Positions 1 through 8,250 of a stretch of 64,000 bases of DNA are shown here, piece by piece. Numbering within the stretch: the stretch's first letter is position 1; every line of letters starts with the position of its first letter. The notes beneath the pieces are model-generated. The model had not been told where the DNA came from and made no database searches. It saw only the letters and a program-made list of their open reading frames with translations. The DNA lies in NCBI RefSeq assembly GCF_002531755.2, contig NZ_CP035001.1, positions 310,001 through 374,000 on the forward strand. Direction: 5' to 3'. The stretch is from Rhizobium acidisoli (GTDB taxonomy: Bacteria; Pseudomonadota; Alphaproteobacteria; Rhizobiales; Rhizobiaceae). The position numbers and the translations under genes are program-made.

Positions 1-293
1 TCTACCGCCTTCGGGAACTTGACGCTCTTCGGCGCCGCGGTTGTCGGCTTTTCAGGCTCTTTTTCCGATGTTTTTGCGACGTCCGCCTCGTCTTCCTTAT
101 CGGCGGCAGCCGCATCCGCCCCGCAGAATTTGGCTCGGAAGTCGTTCCACTTCATGCCTGTGGCGGAGCCGTCAGTTTTAGCCGCCTGATATTTTGTGCT
201 GCATTCCTTCATCGTCAGCGCGTGCGCCGGCGTCGACATGATAAATGCAGCAAGCAACGATCCAGCAGCGGAGAGAAGCAATTTGTGCGACAT
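1..293 (-). CDS. Secreted hypothetical protein, C-terminus cut by window edge
   Basis: The minus-strand frame opens with an ATG at 293 and stays open to the left edge, so only about 97 residues are visible. It begins with a classic signal peptide (a hydrophobic stretch at residues 4-20 and a likely cut after a PAHA motif near residue 25). A short mature domain follows with the motifs MKECSTKYQAAK and MKWNDFRAKFCG, holding two cysteines that could pair. After that comes a low-complexity Ala/Asp/Glu/Lys/Pro tail. Small periplasmic proteins of this pattern are common in rhizobia; the function is not known to me. Confidence 0.7.
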   Translation of the reverse strand, partial: MSHKLLLSAAGSLLAAFIMSTPAHALTMKECSTKYQAAKTDGSATGMKWNDFRAKFCGADAAAADKEDEADVAKTSEKEPEKPTTAAPKSVKFPKAV

Positions 294-1025
294 GTGATTG
301 GCCTCGGTCGATGATGTTGATGTTTCAGTCTCCCTCTTCCGCCTGAGCTGTGACGCCGATGACGGAAGGCATATATTGGGGGCCTTCCTCAATGAACCTC
401 CGATGAACAGCCGTGTTGACAAATCATTCAGCGACCAAGCCACGAGCCCGAAGTGGCGAAACGATTGGTGCGGAACTGTACGGGAACCGCATCCTCGGGC
501 TGGTGGTTAGCCGCTAAGATCGTTGGATGGCGTATGCCCTGCACTGTTCGCGATCTACCCCCCACGGGGTTCCGGCCGCGCAGGAGTCAATGGTCCACTC
601 CTTCTCCAACCCCTTCTGCGCGGCTCAAGGGGCGTGGGGCCGGTTGACAAAACTCATTAGCGGCGTCCGGTGCGACACCCGGCGACGTCGTCGCCCGATA
701 CGAGCCTGATACGACCGCTCATTGCGCCTTCACGATGCTCTGGAGCTTGAGCGATTGCGGTTCATGCGGGAGCGACGACGCGAATTACGTTACCTACGGG
801 ACGGATTAGCGCCTGGGTCGACCGGCGAAAACTCGATCAAGCATCTCGGCGGCGGGACGCCCATACCTTCGACATACCCGACCGGCAATCTGGCGCGTCT
901 TCAAACATCGCCAGGATCCGTAGGCAAGTTCCGGCCCAGACTTTCGAACAAGTTTTCAGCAGCATTTCCCGAACGCCGGTCAACGAGCCCCACCAGCCGC
1001 TCCAACTGATGAGAGAAAACTATCC
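294..1025. other. Long intergenic region, no convincing gene
   Basis: Several short frames are open here but none has a ribosome site plus recognisable protein. The only structured content seen is a dispersed repeat at about 453-645, listed separately. The rest shows nothing I can name. Confidence 0.5.
453..645 (+). repeat. Dispersed structured repeat, copy 1
   Basis: This stretch is clearly related to 18258-18440. Shared landmarks, in the same order, are a block around AACTGTACgGGAACC, the string TTCGCGATCTACCCC, a short hairpin with ACCCC and GGGGT arms, and a larger inverted repeat. That repeat has a CCGCGCAGgAG arm at 576-586 and a CTTCTGCGCGG arm at 613-623. In copy 1 the larger stem carries one mismatch. 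It could be an interspersed palindromic element or a decayed small gene. Confidence 0.6.
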
Positions 1026-1907
1026 ATGCCGCAGCTCCGGACAGAAGACCTCGAGATCGCTTTCATGGAAACCGGGACGCAGCACGGCAAGGCCGTACTG
1101 CTGCTTCACGGATGGCCGGACGACGCATCGACTTGGGAAGCGGTCATCGAACGATTGAAGGACCGAAAATTTCGGTTCGTCATACCATATCTGCGAGGAT
1201 TCGGGCCCAGCAGGTTCCGCAATGACCACGCACCAAGAACGGCAAATGGCGGCATCCTGGCCATGGACGCCATCGCTCTGATGAACGGACTTGGCATCGA
1301 GCGGTTTTCGGTCGTGGGCCACGACTGGGGATCTCATATCGCCGAATGCCTGGCGATCGGGTGGCCCGAGCGGGTCGAGCGCATTGCGCTCCTTTCCTCG
1401 ACGCCGCGCATGGGCGGGTTGCAAACCCCGCCGTTCAAACAAGCCCAGTTGTACTGGTATCAATGGTTCATGGCGACGAAGCGCGGCGCTGAGGCCATCG
1501 ACAAGGACCGCGCGGGCTACGCCCGCCTTCAGTGGGAGAACTGGGCGCCCGAGGGATGGTTCGACGAGGCAACGTTCGGCAAAGTGTCGAAGTCCTTCGA
1601 TAATCCGGACTGGCTGGAGGTCACGCTGCATAGTTATCGGGTTCGGTGGGAGGAAGTGGAGCCGGATCCTCGGAGCCTCTGGCTGGAGAAGCTGGTAAAG
1701 GCAACGAAGTCACTTTCGCTGCCCGCAATATTCGTGCACGGCATGGAAGACGGGGTCACGCCGGTTGCGACGTCCGAGGACCTGCACAAGAAGTTCACAG
1801 GCCCTTTCGAACGCATTCTTCTCCAGAACGTCGGACACTTTCCTCAACGGGAGGACCCTGAAGCGGTTGCGCGTGAGCTCGCTGTGTTCCTGGAAGTAAA
1901 CCTTTGA
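1026..1907 (+). CDS. Alpha/beta hydrolase, epoxide-hydrolase or dehalogenase type
   Basis: This 293-residue protein has a complete alpha/beta hydrolase core. The oxyanion motif HGWPD is at residues 28-32. The nucleophile elbow GHDWGS has Asp100 rather than Ser, as in epoxide hydrolases and haloalkane dehalogenases. Asp242 is a likely acid residue and His271 in NVGHFPQ is the catalytic base. The cap region at about 135-215 is rich in Trp and Tyr. The enzyme is probably cytosolic, as no signal peptide is present. It stands alone, with long gaps on both sides. The substrate cannot be read from sequence. Confidence 0.85.
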   Translation: MPQLRTEDLEIAFMETGTQHGKAVLLLHGWPDDASTWEAVIERLKDRKFRFVIPYLRGFGPSRFRNDHAPRTANGGILAMDAIALMNGLGIERFSVVGHDWGSHIAECLAIGWPERVERIALLSSTPRMGGLQTPPFKQAQLYWYQWFMATKRGAEAIDKDRAGYARLQWENWAPEGWFDEATFGKVSKSFDNPDWLEVTLHSYRVRWEEVEPDPRSLWLEKLVKATKSLSLPAIFVHGMEDGVTPVATSEDLHKKFTGPFERILLQNVGHFPQREDPEAVARELAVFLEVNL

Positions 1908-1976
1908 AATGCAACAACCTTCATCGGAAATTCGATGCGGCTCCGTCGTGCAGGCAGTTCATCAGCAATGCTTTAA

Positions 1977-2002
1977 AAAGCAATTGGCCTAGATTGATTA
2001 TT
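1977..2002 (+). promoter_or_regulatory. Conserved upstream block, copy 1
   Basis: The sequence AAAGCAATTGGCCTAGATTG and the following ATTATT recurs with few changes at 3945-3971, upstream of a second small-gene module. Both copies end in AGATTGATTATT. Because each precedes the first gene of a related gene set, it may be a shared promoter or regulator site. No classical -35/-10 pair is obvious. Confidence 0.4.
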
Positions 2003-2083
2003 GACTCCCGTCACTGCGCGAACATAATAAGAACATCGGCGCGGCGGCCGCCCATCTGAAAACCGAAAATATGGAGCACGGAT

Positions 2084-2284
2084 ATGCGCGAGCAGCCGAT
2101 CGGCGACGCCGTGGTTGACGAGGAGATTGCGGAAGTGCTTGCCTATCACAAAGGCGATGCGCAGGCGGCGATAGGAAGCCTTCTGGCTGACATCCGCCAC
2201 CTTCGCTGGCAGCTCGTTTTAACCGAGGGCGCCATGGGCCGTGGCATCACGCGTGGGTGGCGGCCGAGCTACGAGCGTGACTGA
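2084..2284 (+). CDS. Small hypothetical protein (66 aa), first gene of small-gene module A
   Basis: An ATG start follows a GGAG-type site. The product is acidic at its N-terminal half and looks helical (residues 10-45), then ends in a basic, aromatic tail (GWRPSYERD). It has no signal peptide, membrane segment or motif I recognise. It sits one base upstream of the next gene and so is likely co-transcribed with it, forming a tight run of three small genes that ends at a broken thermonuclease-like gene. Confidence 0.6.
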   Translation: MREQPIGDAVVDEEIAEVLAYHKGDAQAAIGSLLADIRHLRWQLVLTEGAMGRGITRGWRPSYERD

Positions 2285-2285
2285 C

Positions 2286-2600
2286 ATGCTTGACCGTCCG
2301 CACCCAAAACGCGTTACCTTCGAAACCGCATTTAACGACTGGTGGCGGTCGCAGCCGGGTTCTTCCCGAGACCGGGTAAGCCCGTTGGTTGCGCGCGCCT
2401 GCTTCCGCGCAGGATATACCGCCGGCAAAACCGCCACCGAGCGTCGCTTCGTCTTCAGAGCGGGCCGCATGCGCATCACCGTCTGGGCAACAGGTATCAT
2501 GGAAGCCAAGAAGAAGGCCGAAGGCGAGGCGGATTTCAGGGCGGCCAAGAACGGCTGGCCTATCCCGAAAGCGGGCTGGCAGCTTCAGGAGGTCAGATGA
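2286..2600 (+). CDS. Small hypothetical protein (104 aa), second gene of module A
   Basis: The chosen ATG at 2286 lies one base after the previous stop; an upstream in-frame start at 2241 would overlap that gene. The product is basic, with Trp-rich ends (FNDWWRSQPG near residue 15, a WPIPKAGWQ tail) and a helical Lys/Glu/Ala stretch at about 65-90. The core, with CFRAGYTAGK, resembles small proteins found in rhizobial genomes and phage-like islands. I do not recognise a function. Its stop overlaps the next start as ATGA, indicating translational coupling. Confidence 0.6.
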   Translation: MLDRPHPKRVTFETAFNDWWRSQPGSSRDRVSPLVARACFRAGYTAGKTATERRFVFRAGRMRITVWATGIMEAKKKAEGEADFRAAKNGWPIPKAGWQLQEVR

Positions 2601-2821
2601 GCGATCTCGATCGGCCGGCGCTGACCACGGCAGCGCCGATGTATGTCCATTATTGCGAGCAAGAGGGATGCGGGGAGTGGGGCGGCTGGGGCAACTCCCC
2701 CTCCCCGGCTGTTGCGACCCGCTGGTGGTGCTTTGGACATTTTCCCCATTGGTCACACGAACAGGAACTTGCGCGTGGGCGGAAGCCCAAGGCGGCTGAA
2801 CGCGGAGATAACGCTGAATAA
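2597..2821 (+). CDS. Small Cys/His-rich protein (74 aa), third gene of module A
   Basis: Translation starts at the ATG of an ATGA overlap with the previous gene. The protein has a Cys-rich centre: HYCEQEGCGEWG at residues 18-29, then WWCFGHFPHWSH at about 43-54, which together could bind one zinc ion. A decayed relative at 17638-17955 keeps the same Cys/Trp pattern, which supports this being a real gene. No domain name can be given with confidence. Its stop is immediately followed by the remains of a thermonuclease-like gene. Confidence 0.6.
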   Translation: MSDLDRPALTTAAPMYVHYCEQEGCGEWGGWGNSPSPAVATRWWCFGHFPHWSHEQELARGRKPKAAERGDNAE

Positions 2822-3190
2822 TTGCGGGCCTGATTATCTGCGCATCGTTAACGGTCGTCGACGGCGACACCGTTAAATGCGACGGGCAGAACATGCGGTT
2901 ACTGGGGACGGTGTTCCATTCATCTCGGGCATAGACACGCCGGAGATTGGTTCACACGCAAAGTGCATAAAGGAACGGAAGCTGGCGTCGCTCGCCAGAG
3001 GCCGATTGAAAGAGCTGTTGGCTGAAAAGGTCTGCGGGTCGTATGGAGCGGCGCGGTGGACAGGACACAAACACACCGGCCGCTGGTCAACATCTACCGA
3101 ATGAATGGTGAAGAAATTGGCAAGAAGCTGCTCACGGAAGGTTTTGCGCGAGAGTGGAGCCCGAGGCACTATAATGACTGGTGTGATTGA
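2818..3190 (+). pseudogene. Thermonuclease (SNase)-like pseudogene of module A
   Basis: Joining frames gives a recognisable staphylococcal-nuclease-fold protein: VVDGDTVKCDGQNMRLLG, then SGIDTPEIG, then KLLTEGFAREWSPRHY and a YNDWCD end. The active-site-like DGDT and GIDTPE motifs are present. At least two frameshifts, near 2910 and near 3040, break it. The start also looks lost: the position equivalent to ATGATCGC in the sister copies reads ATAATTGC. Members of this family are often exported or membrane-anchored nucleases. Two other 5' fragments lie at 4293 and 17986. Confidence 0.75.
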
Positions 3191-3944
3191 TGTCGGCCGC
3201 CCAGCGCACAGGAGACATATGCTTGGGGTAAGCAAATAATCGCTGAGCGGCCAGATGAACCATACGAGATATTTTTTTGACTTCTAGTTGTTTCTTCTTA
3301 AGCCACAAAAACACACAATCACGTTTACTTTACTTAAAATCTGCGTTGTATAAGTATTACTTATTGCAATAAAAAGAAACGTAGTGCAAAATAGTTGTGC
3401 AGCCCCTAGAGGCGCATGCCTAAGAAAACTCCCACTCTACTCATCCTCGCCATCGCGGAGATTTTGTCCAAGAAATAAGGTTTGTGTTCTCTGCCATGAG
3501 GACTGCAGCACCTCTATTATTCCGGTCACGAAGATCGGCCCGAAGAAACGAGGTTTTCTTTGAAAAGACCGGGAACTGCGGCCGCCCAACGGGGTTGTTC
3601 AGTGGATCGCTAGATGCCTTTGAACCTGGCAATCCACCTATCCCAGAGTTGGGTCGTGCGGAGGCAAGTTTTCGGTCTGCTCCCAAGCGACGCTCCGCGC
3701 GGCCCGACACTCTCGCTGGATGGGAAGAGAGCCATGAGCCCCGAGACGCCACGGCCGAGGATCTTGAGGCGGGTCCACTCCTCCAGCTTTGGCTGAACGG
3801 CATTTTGCTGGACCGTATCCTTTATGCTTTTCAGCTGATTGCTCACTGGCAGCGCGGCCGGCTGCGATGAGGCTTTTCCGCATCATCGAGCAGCGGCTTG
3901 GCAGGCATGCGAGGCGGCTTTGTCATTTCAGCAACAGCAGCCCA
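3191..3944. other. Gap with an AT-rich patch, no assigned gene
   Basis: Bases 3270-3410 are clearly richer in A and T than the surroundings, as is common for transferred or regulatory DNA. From 3484 to 3886 long frames are open on both strands, but none has a protein signature or convincing start. I therefore leave the stretch unassigned. Confidence 0.4.
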
Positions 3945-3971
3945 GAAAGCAATCAACCCAGATTGATTATT
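3945..3971 (+). promoter_or_regulatory. Conserved upstream block, copy 2
   Basis: This repeats the 1977-2002 block: AAAGCAAT, then CC, then AGATTGATTATT with matching spacing. It ends 15 bases before the first gene of module B. In copy 1 the same block ends about 80 bases before the gene. Confidence 0.4.
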
Positions 3972-3985
3972 AGGCCGGCTGGAGC

Positions 3986-4303
3986 ATGTTCCAGGACATG
4001 GCGACTAAGTACCAACCTCTCTACACATGGCGTGGCACAAAGCTCGACGAGAGCGACGAGCCAACGGATCTCGACTGGCTGGGCTATGACAAACAGGTAA
4101 TCATCGGGAGGATACGAGTGGAGAGCGGCGGGCCCGAAAACGGCATGTGGCAATGGAGCGTCCTTGGCCCCGGTGTGCGCCAAAGGCTGACGCCCTACCA
4201 AGGCTTCGAAGCTGAACCGCGCGATGCTATTCGAAAGGTCGAGGAATACTATCAGCGGCTGATGCGCTTAAACGAAATGCGAGGAAGCAAGGATGATCGC
4301 TGA
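3986..4303 (+). CDS. Hypothetical protein (105 aa), module B
   Basis: The ATG at 3986 has GGAG upstream; another ATG at 3998 is possible but its purine tract is too close. The protein is soluble and rich in Trp, Tyr and Gly, with TWRGTKLDESDEPTDLDW near the start and a helical C-terminus (EAEPRDAIRKVEEYYQRLM). It overlaps the ATG of a thermonuclease-like fragment at 4293. A decayed copy of its last 35 codons occurs at 18448-18556, again followed by sequence resembling the nuclease start. This repeated context suggests a standing gene pair. The function is unknown. Confidence 0.6.
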   Translation: MFQDMATKYQPLYTWRGTKLDESDEPTDLDWLGYDKQVIIGRIRVESGGPENGMWQWSVLGPGVRQRLTPYQGFEAEPRDAIRKVEEYYQRLMRLNEMRGSKDDR

Positions 4304-4379
4304 ATTGATCATCTGCGCATCGCTGACGGGGGTCGACGGCGACACCCGTCAAATGCGACGGGGAGAACCTTCGGATCAA
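4293..4379 (+). pseudogene. Thermonuclease-like 5' fragment, module B
   Basis: The frame starts MIAELIICASLTGVDGDT, matching the nuclease relics at 2818 and 17986. A one-base insertion after GACACC destroys the frame; correcting it yields VKCDGENLRI. Homology fades by about 4379 and the rest of the gene is absent. Confidence 0.65.
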
Positions 4380-4417
4380 GCGCGCCAGACTGCACTCGCT
4401 GGGTGTGTGGCTTGAAG

Positions 4418-4762
4418 TCAGCTTAACGCACTGACAGGCTGACGCTGGAAGATGAAATTCGCTTCAACCGTAGCGCACGCTTTTCCAACAGATGCCGTGA
4501 AAGCCAACCTAGCAATAAGCTTGTCGGCAAAGAAAGGGCGAAGACTGCCCACCACGTACTGTACGGGCCGAGGGCATGGTTTCATTACCTGCTCCACGGG
4601 CCAGCCATAGACATAGGTCCCGTAGGAGACGTCGCCCAACCGGTCGAGGGTCGGCAGGCGTATGGTCGGTGAAGTCGCGATGTAGACAAGCGGATATGCA
4701 AACAACATGGGTCCGTAAAGATAGGCGGCAAGAAGTCCGGCGGATCCGGGCAAGGAAAGCAT
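4418..4762 (-). pseudogene. Acyltransferase-3 family C-terminal remnant
   Basis: The minus-strand frame encodes the end of an integral-membrane acyltransferase of the type that acylates exopolysaccharides or Nod factors. A hydrophobic segment (GLLAAYLYGPMLFAYPLVYIA) is followed by the family motif DRLGDVSYGTYVYGWPVEQ. Only about 115 residues remain of a family that normally has about 350. No N-terminal part is found upstream and no in-frame start with a ribosome site is seen. Confidence 0.65.
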
Positions 4763-4939
4763 GCTCGTCCTCCCGCAGCCCATAAGGGTGGCGAGAAGGG
4801 TGGAAAGGCCGCTGCATCTCGATCTGCTACCGTTCGTTCGACGTGGCGAAGAAGGCTGCAGCAACCCGGAAATGCAATGCAGAACACGCGCATCGTTAGA
4901 CGGCCGCGCTGACACCGGGGCCCATCTGGCACCTTTCGC

Positions 4940-5515
4940 TCAGGCTATTTCCCGGAAGGTGATCGAATAACGAAGCTGATCGACAGGCGGGATGGAGTGC
5001 TCCCAGTCGCTGCGCGCAGGTCCGGAGAGCACGTAGGCAGACCCGGGTTCGGCAATGACCGAGATCCGCTCCCATTTATCGCCGGCACGGCGCCTGAGCC
5101 TGAAGGTGCACGGCGACAACAGGGAGACCCCAACAACCCGCCCGAATACATTTTTGTCCCGATGCCATCCGATCGGCGCGCCGGGTGCATATTCGGTGAT
5201 GAGAGCCTGCTGCAGTTGATCCGGGCCGACGCCGGCAAAGGCTGCGGCAATGGATTGTACGGGCAGGAGAAACGGCGGGATGTCTTCGACCCGCCTCACC
5301 TGCTGGGTGTCGAAGTCGTATTTCCAGCCAAAGGAGATCACCCTCCGCTTGCCTTCGATGCCGTGGAAGTCGAATGGCTTCAGCGGCAGTTGCGGTAGTT
5401 CACGCAGGAGGTCCGACTGGACTAATTCAGGGACCACGTTTGGTTGGTAACGGAAACCGGTGGGTAGGGCCGGCTCCGCTTTCCCGAATAGATCTGATTG
5501 CGCTGCGAAACCCAT
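4940..5515 (-). CDS. AlkB-like 2-oxoglutarate/Fe(II) dioxygenase
   Basis: This 191-residue enzyme is related to AlkB demethylases that repair alkylated nucleic acid bases. The iron ligands are visible as His118 and Asp120 in WHRDKNVFG and His173 in WEHSIPP. Arg182 and Arg188 in RYSITFR bind 2-oxoglutarate and define the AlkB subgroup. The ATG at 5515 follows a GGAGAA site; a TTG two codons earlier is less likely. The length fits the short bacterial AlkB-like group (B3 type). A short broken gene lies immediately upstream on the same strand. DNA or RNA repair is inferred from the family. Confidence 0.85.
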   Translation of the reverse strand: MGFAAQSDLFGKAEPALPTGFRYQPNVVPELVQSDLLRELPQLPLKPFDFHGIEGKRRVISFGWKYDFDTQQVRRVEDIPPFLLPVQSIAAAFAGVGPDQLQQALITEYAPGAPIGWHRDKNVFGRVVGVSLLSPCTFRLRRRAGDKWERISVIAEPGSAYVLSGPARSDWEHSIPPVDQLRYSITFREIA

Positions 5516-5530
5516 GGTCAATTCTCCACC

Positions 5531-5728
5531 TCAATGCACGCTGGGGACTTTCACCACTGTGGCGAAATATTCCGACAGGAGTTCGCCGATCGCGATCAGA
5601 ACCTCCTCAACTGAAAAGCCGGAGGCGATCGTTGCGCGGCTCGGGTCCTCTAAATCGGGCTTGATGACATCACGGCAATCGTCAAGCCGTTTATTTCGAT
5701 ACCGTGATGCGGGGTACTTCTTCCCTCA
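5531..5728 (-). pseudogene. Small broken gene upstream of the AlkB-like gene
   Basis: A minus-strand frame ending at 5531 reads VIKPDLEDPSRATIASGFSV and then EEVLIAIGELLSEYFATVVK, a convincing small soluble protein with a helical end. It has no start codon in frame. A nearby ATG (MREEVPRITVSK) is in a different frame and would need a one-base shift. I do not recognise the family. Confidence 0.35.
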
Positions 5729-5734
5729 TTTGTT

Positions 5735-6184
5735 CTTTCGATAGATGCCCTGTGCCCGGCAGTTACCGCGCTGATGTCCTGCGGGTAGTGGCCCGCAGGA
5801 GCCCGGCCCCCGGCATCTTATCGACGGCTTCACCCCAGTTGCTCGGCGACGATGGATCATGAACGTCAGACCGTTCCGCTGTGCCGATATGTGTGTGATG
5901 TCCGAAAGATAAGAGGAGGGTGGCCGCATTGCAATGCGGGCGTTGTCAATAGGAACCCTGGAAGGGAAAAAGAGCAACTAATCCATGTTGAAAGAGCCCT
6001 TTCTTCCAACCCGGACGCCATCGAGCGGCGACGAAGGCAGGCAGGTAACATACGGCAAGTGAAGCTTGGATATGCAGCCCTTCGTATTTTCAAGTGGCGA
6101 CTGGATGTAGCGCTTGCTAATCAGTCATGGCTAATGGACGTTTTGAGTCTAGGGGATATCCATGCAGTCACGGAGGTGAATTGC
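5735..6184. other. Gap without recognisable genes
   Basis: Open frames here are short and have no family resemblance. Nothing structural was noticed. Confidence 0.4.
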
Positions 6185-6300
6185 GGAGCGTGTGATCGCC
6201 CACGCGTCGACCTTCGTCTCGGCGACCAGTTCCGACATGATTGAGCAAGGCATAGACGTGGCCGTGCGTATCGGCGATCTCGCTTGCGCAGTGTTTGGCC
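6185..6300 (+). pseudogene. LysR regulator fragment
   Basis: A short stretch translates as ASTFVSATSSDMIEQGIDVA followed by VRIGDLA. That matches the substrate-binding domain of LysR regulators, where the pattern is DVAIRxGxLxDS. Neither the helix-turn-helix nor the C-terminal half is present. Confidence 0.5.
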
Positions 6301-6549
6301 CGAGCCTTCCTTACGCAGGTTATCCGGGCGGTGGAAGCAGCATGATTGGACCTGGGACCGCGTCTCAATGGAAATATCAGGCTGCGCCGGGTCAGCTCTC
6401 AGTGGCAACACGAATAGAGCCTGAAGTTCCCGCAGGCAACGACCCTGCTAACAATTGATCAACGTCGCAAAGCTGAAGCAGCAGAACCCTGATCAAACGG
6501 TGTGTAGCGAGAATTTGTTTAGCCAGAACTGCCTCTAACATAGTGCCGG

Positions 6550-8052
6550 CTAGCGCCGGTGATTTCGCCGGTTGTCATCGTCTTTAGGACTGTCGGATAT
6601 CTTTCGCAGGAAGCTGCGCAGTTTGGATAAAAACATTTCCGGCTCGTCAAAGTGATCGTTTTGCCGCGCGACCACATCCCGGCGCTGCATCTCCTGCCCT
6701 CTCCGGGCCAACACTTCGAGGCTGTTGACGAGTTCAGGCCGCGAGGCGATGGCATCGCTGACGCCCTTCCTGTTCAGGCAATAGGCGGTTACCGGCGTCA
6801 GAGCGGTCGCGGTCGCGGCATAAGGCGTGCCGGTGATCATACCGATCGCCCCGAGACTGCCTCCTGGTCCTAATCGAAAGATCACGCCGCTCGACGGCGG
6901 AGTATCACTAGAAATCTCGACTGTCCCCGAGGCGAGAATAAACAGCTCCTGCGGGTCGTCCCCTTGCTTTATCAGCTTATCGCCCGCCGCAAACCAGTGC
7001 TCGATCAAATGCTCCGCCAAAAGGTTTCGATCAGCCTCCGTAAGCACGCCAAACCAGTCCGATTCCTGGAGCAATGTTCCCGCGGTCGGTACTTCCGGGC
7101 GCCTCCGGATGGGCACGCCTGCTACGGCAAGGGCAATCCCCGCATGCCTCAAGTGCGTTTGGACATGACCAAGCAGCTCGGTTCGGGCGGCGACAAGCAC
7201 CTCGATGCTTGGTATCGAGAAGCTGATGTCATAGGCGACACCGTCGCCCTGCAGTTCGGTGCGAGCAACGCTTGGTGCCGGCGTATCGGACATCAGCATG
7301 CAGGTCTTGACCGCCGCTACCAGTACCGCCATGCAGCGATCAGGCCGTTCGTTGGCGGCAAGCCGGATTGTGATCGAGACGCCTCGAACGGTCGTTGGCA
7401 TGCTGTGATTGACGAGTCGGGCCTTCGCCATGACGCTGTTAGGCACGATAGCCACGTCGCGGTTCATCGTAGCAATATGAGTGGAACGCCAGTTAACCTG
7501 GATCACCCGGCCCTCGATCCCACCTTCGACCCAGACCAGATCGCCCGGGCTATAGGGTCGCTCTATGCCAACGGCGATTCCTGAGAAGACGTCAGACAGA
7601 CTGCTCTGCAGCGCCAGACCCAGCACGATCGCGATGACGCCGGATGTGGCAAGCAGTCCGCCAATCGGCACCGCGAACACAAAGTTGATCACCGCGAATA
7701 GCGTCAACAGATGAATGAGCCCGGCCAGCAGATCGGAGACGATCCGAGACTCGCGAGGCTTGGTCTCGAAGACGACCAGCAGTCGGGCAATTCCAATCGC
7801 GCACTGGGCGGCCATCAGCCACCAGCCGATTTCGATTAGCTGTTCCCATACCTGTTCGCCCGGCTGCTGCGTGTCGAACGACGGCGCAAACGGCGAGCCG
7901 GTCGTTAGGAAAACCAAGTATGTCAGTATCGCAAACAACGCCAAACGCCACGTCGCTCGCGCCCAGAGCGGCCACTGCCGGGTGATCCATGGAACGATCA
8001 CAGCCGCAAGCAGTAAAAGGGTCGCACTAATGTGGGCTGCCTCTTCGGTCAT
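6550..8052 (-). CDS. MscS-family mechanosensitive channel with cyclic-nucleotide-binding domain
   Basis: The ATG at 8052 is preceded by AGGA; the frame is open further upstream but that part lacks a good start. The 500-residue product has about five hydrophobic segments in its first 180 residues. An MscS pore and beta domain follows, with GVIAIVLGLALQSSLSDVFSG and RPYSPGDLVWV as signatures. A C-terminal cyclic-nucleotide-binding fold occupies about residues 315-430 (AEHLIEHWFAAGDKLIKQGD, LGPGGSLGAIGMITG). It should sit in the inner membrane and release solutes under osmotic stress. The appended domain suggests ligand gating, as in known fused MscS proteins. The flanking genes are relics, so it is probably monocistronic. 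Confidence 0.85.
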   Translation of the reverse strand: MTEEAAHISATLLLLAAVIVPWITRQWPLWARATWRLALFAILTYLVFLTTGSPFAPSFDTQQPGEQVWEQLIEIGWWLMAAQCAIGIARLLVVFETKPRESRIVSDLLAGLIHLLTLFAVINFVFAVPIGGLLATSGVIAIVLGLALQSSLSDVFSGIAVGIERPYSPGDLVWVEGGIEGRVIQVNWRSTHIATMNRDVAIVPNSVMAKARLVNHSMPTTVRGVSITIRLAANERPDRCMAVLVAAVKTCMLMSDTPAPSVARTELQGDGVAYDISFSIPSIEVLVAARTELLGHVQTHLRHAGIALAVAGVPIRRRPEVPTAGTLLQESDWFGVLTEADRNLLAEHLIEHWFAAGDKLIKQGDDPQELFILASGTVEISSDTPPSSGVIFRLGPGGSLGAIGMITGTPYAATATALTPVTAYCLNRKGVSDAIASRPELVNSLEVLARRGQEMQRRDVVARQNDHFDEPEMFLSKLRSFLRKISDSPKDDDNRRNHRR

Positions 8053-8250
8053 AGGATTCCTAGTGCGATACAGAAGTCGAGCGAGGTGCGTCGACCGCGG
8101 CGGGCTCTTCCCGCACGAGATCATTACCAAAGCTCCAGTCACATCTCCATCTTGATCTGTCTTCAGTGAGCGTTTGCCCGGCTGTAATAACTGAGGCCTA
8201 TTGCAAGTTCCGGCTGGCCGCTTGGCCGCCGTCCGGACGACCACCCCGTC

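Noticed and set aside
1020..1631. 203-codon minus-strand frame
   Set aside because: It is the antisense shadow of the alpha/beta hydrolase gene at 1026-1907, which has clear catalytic motifs.
3484..3886. Overlapping open frames on both strands (128, 78 and 82 codons)
   Set aside because: They overlap each other, have no family resemblance and no good ribosome site; composition alone explains them.
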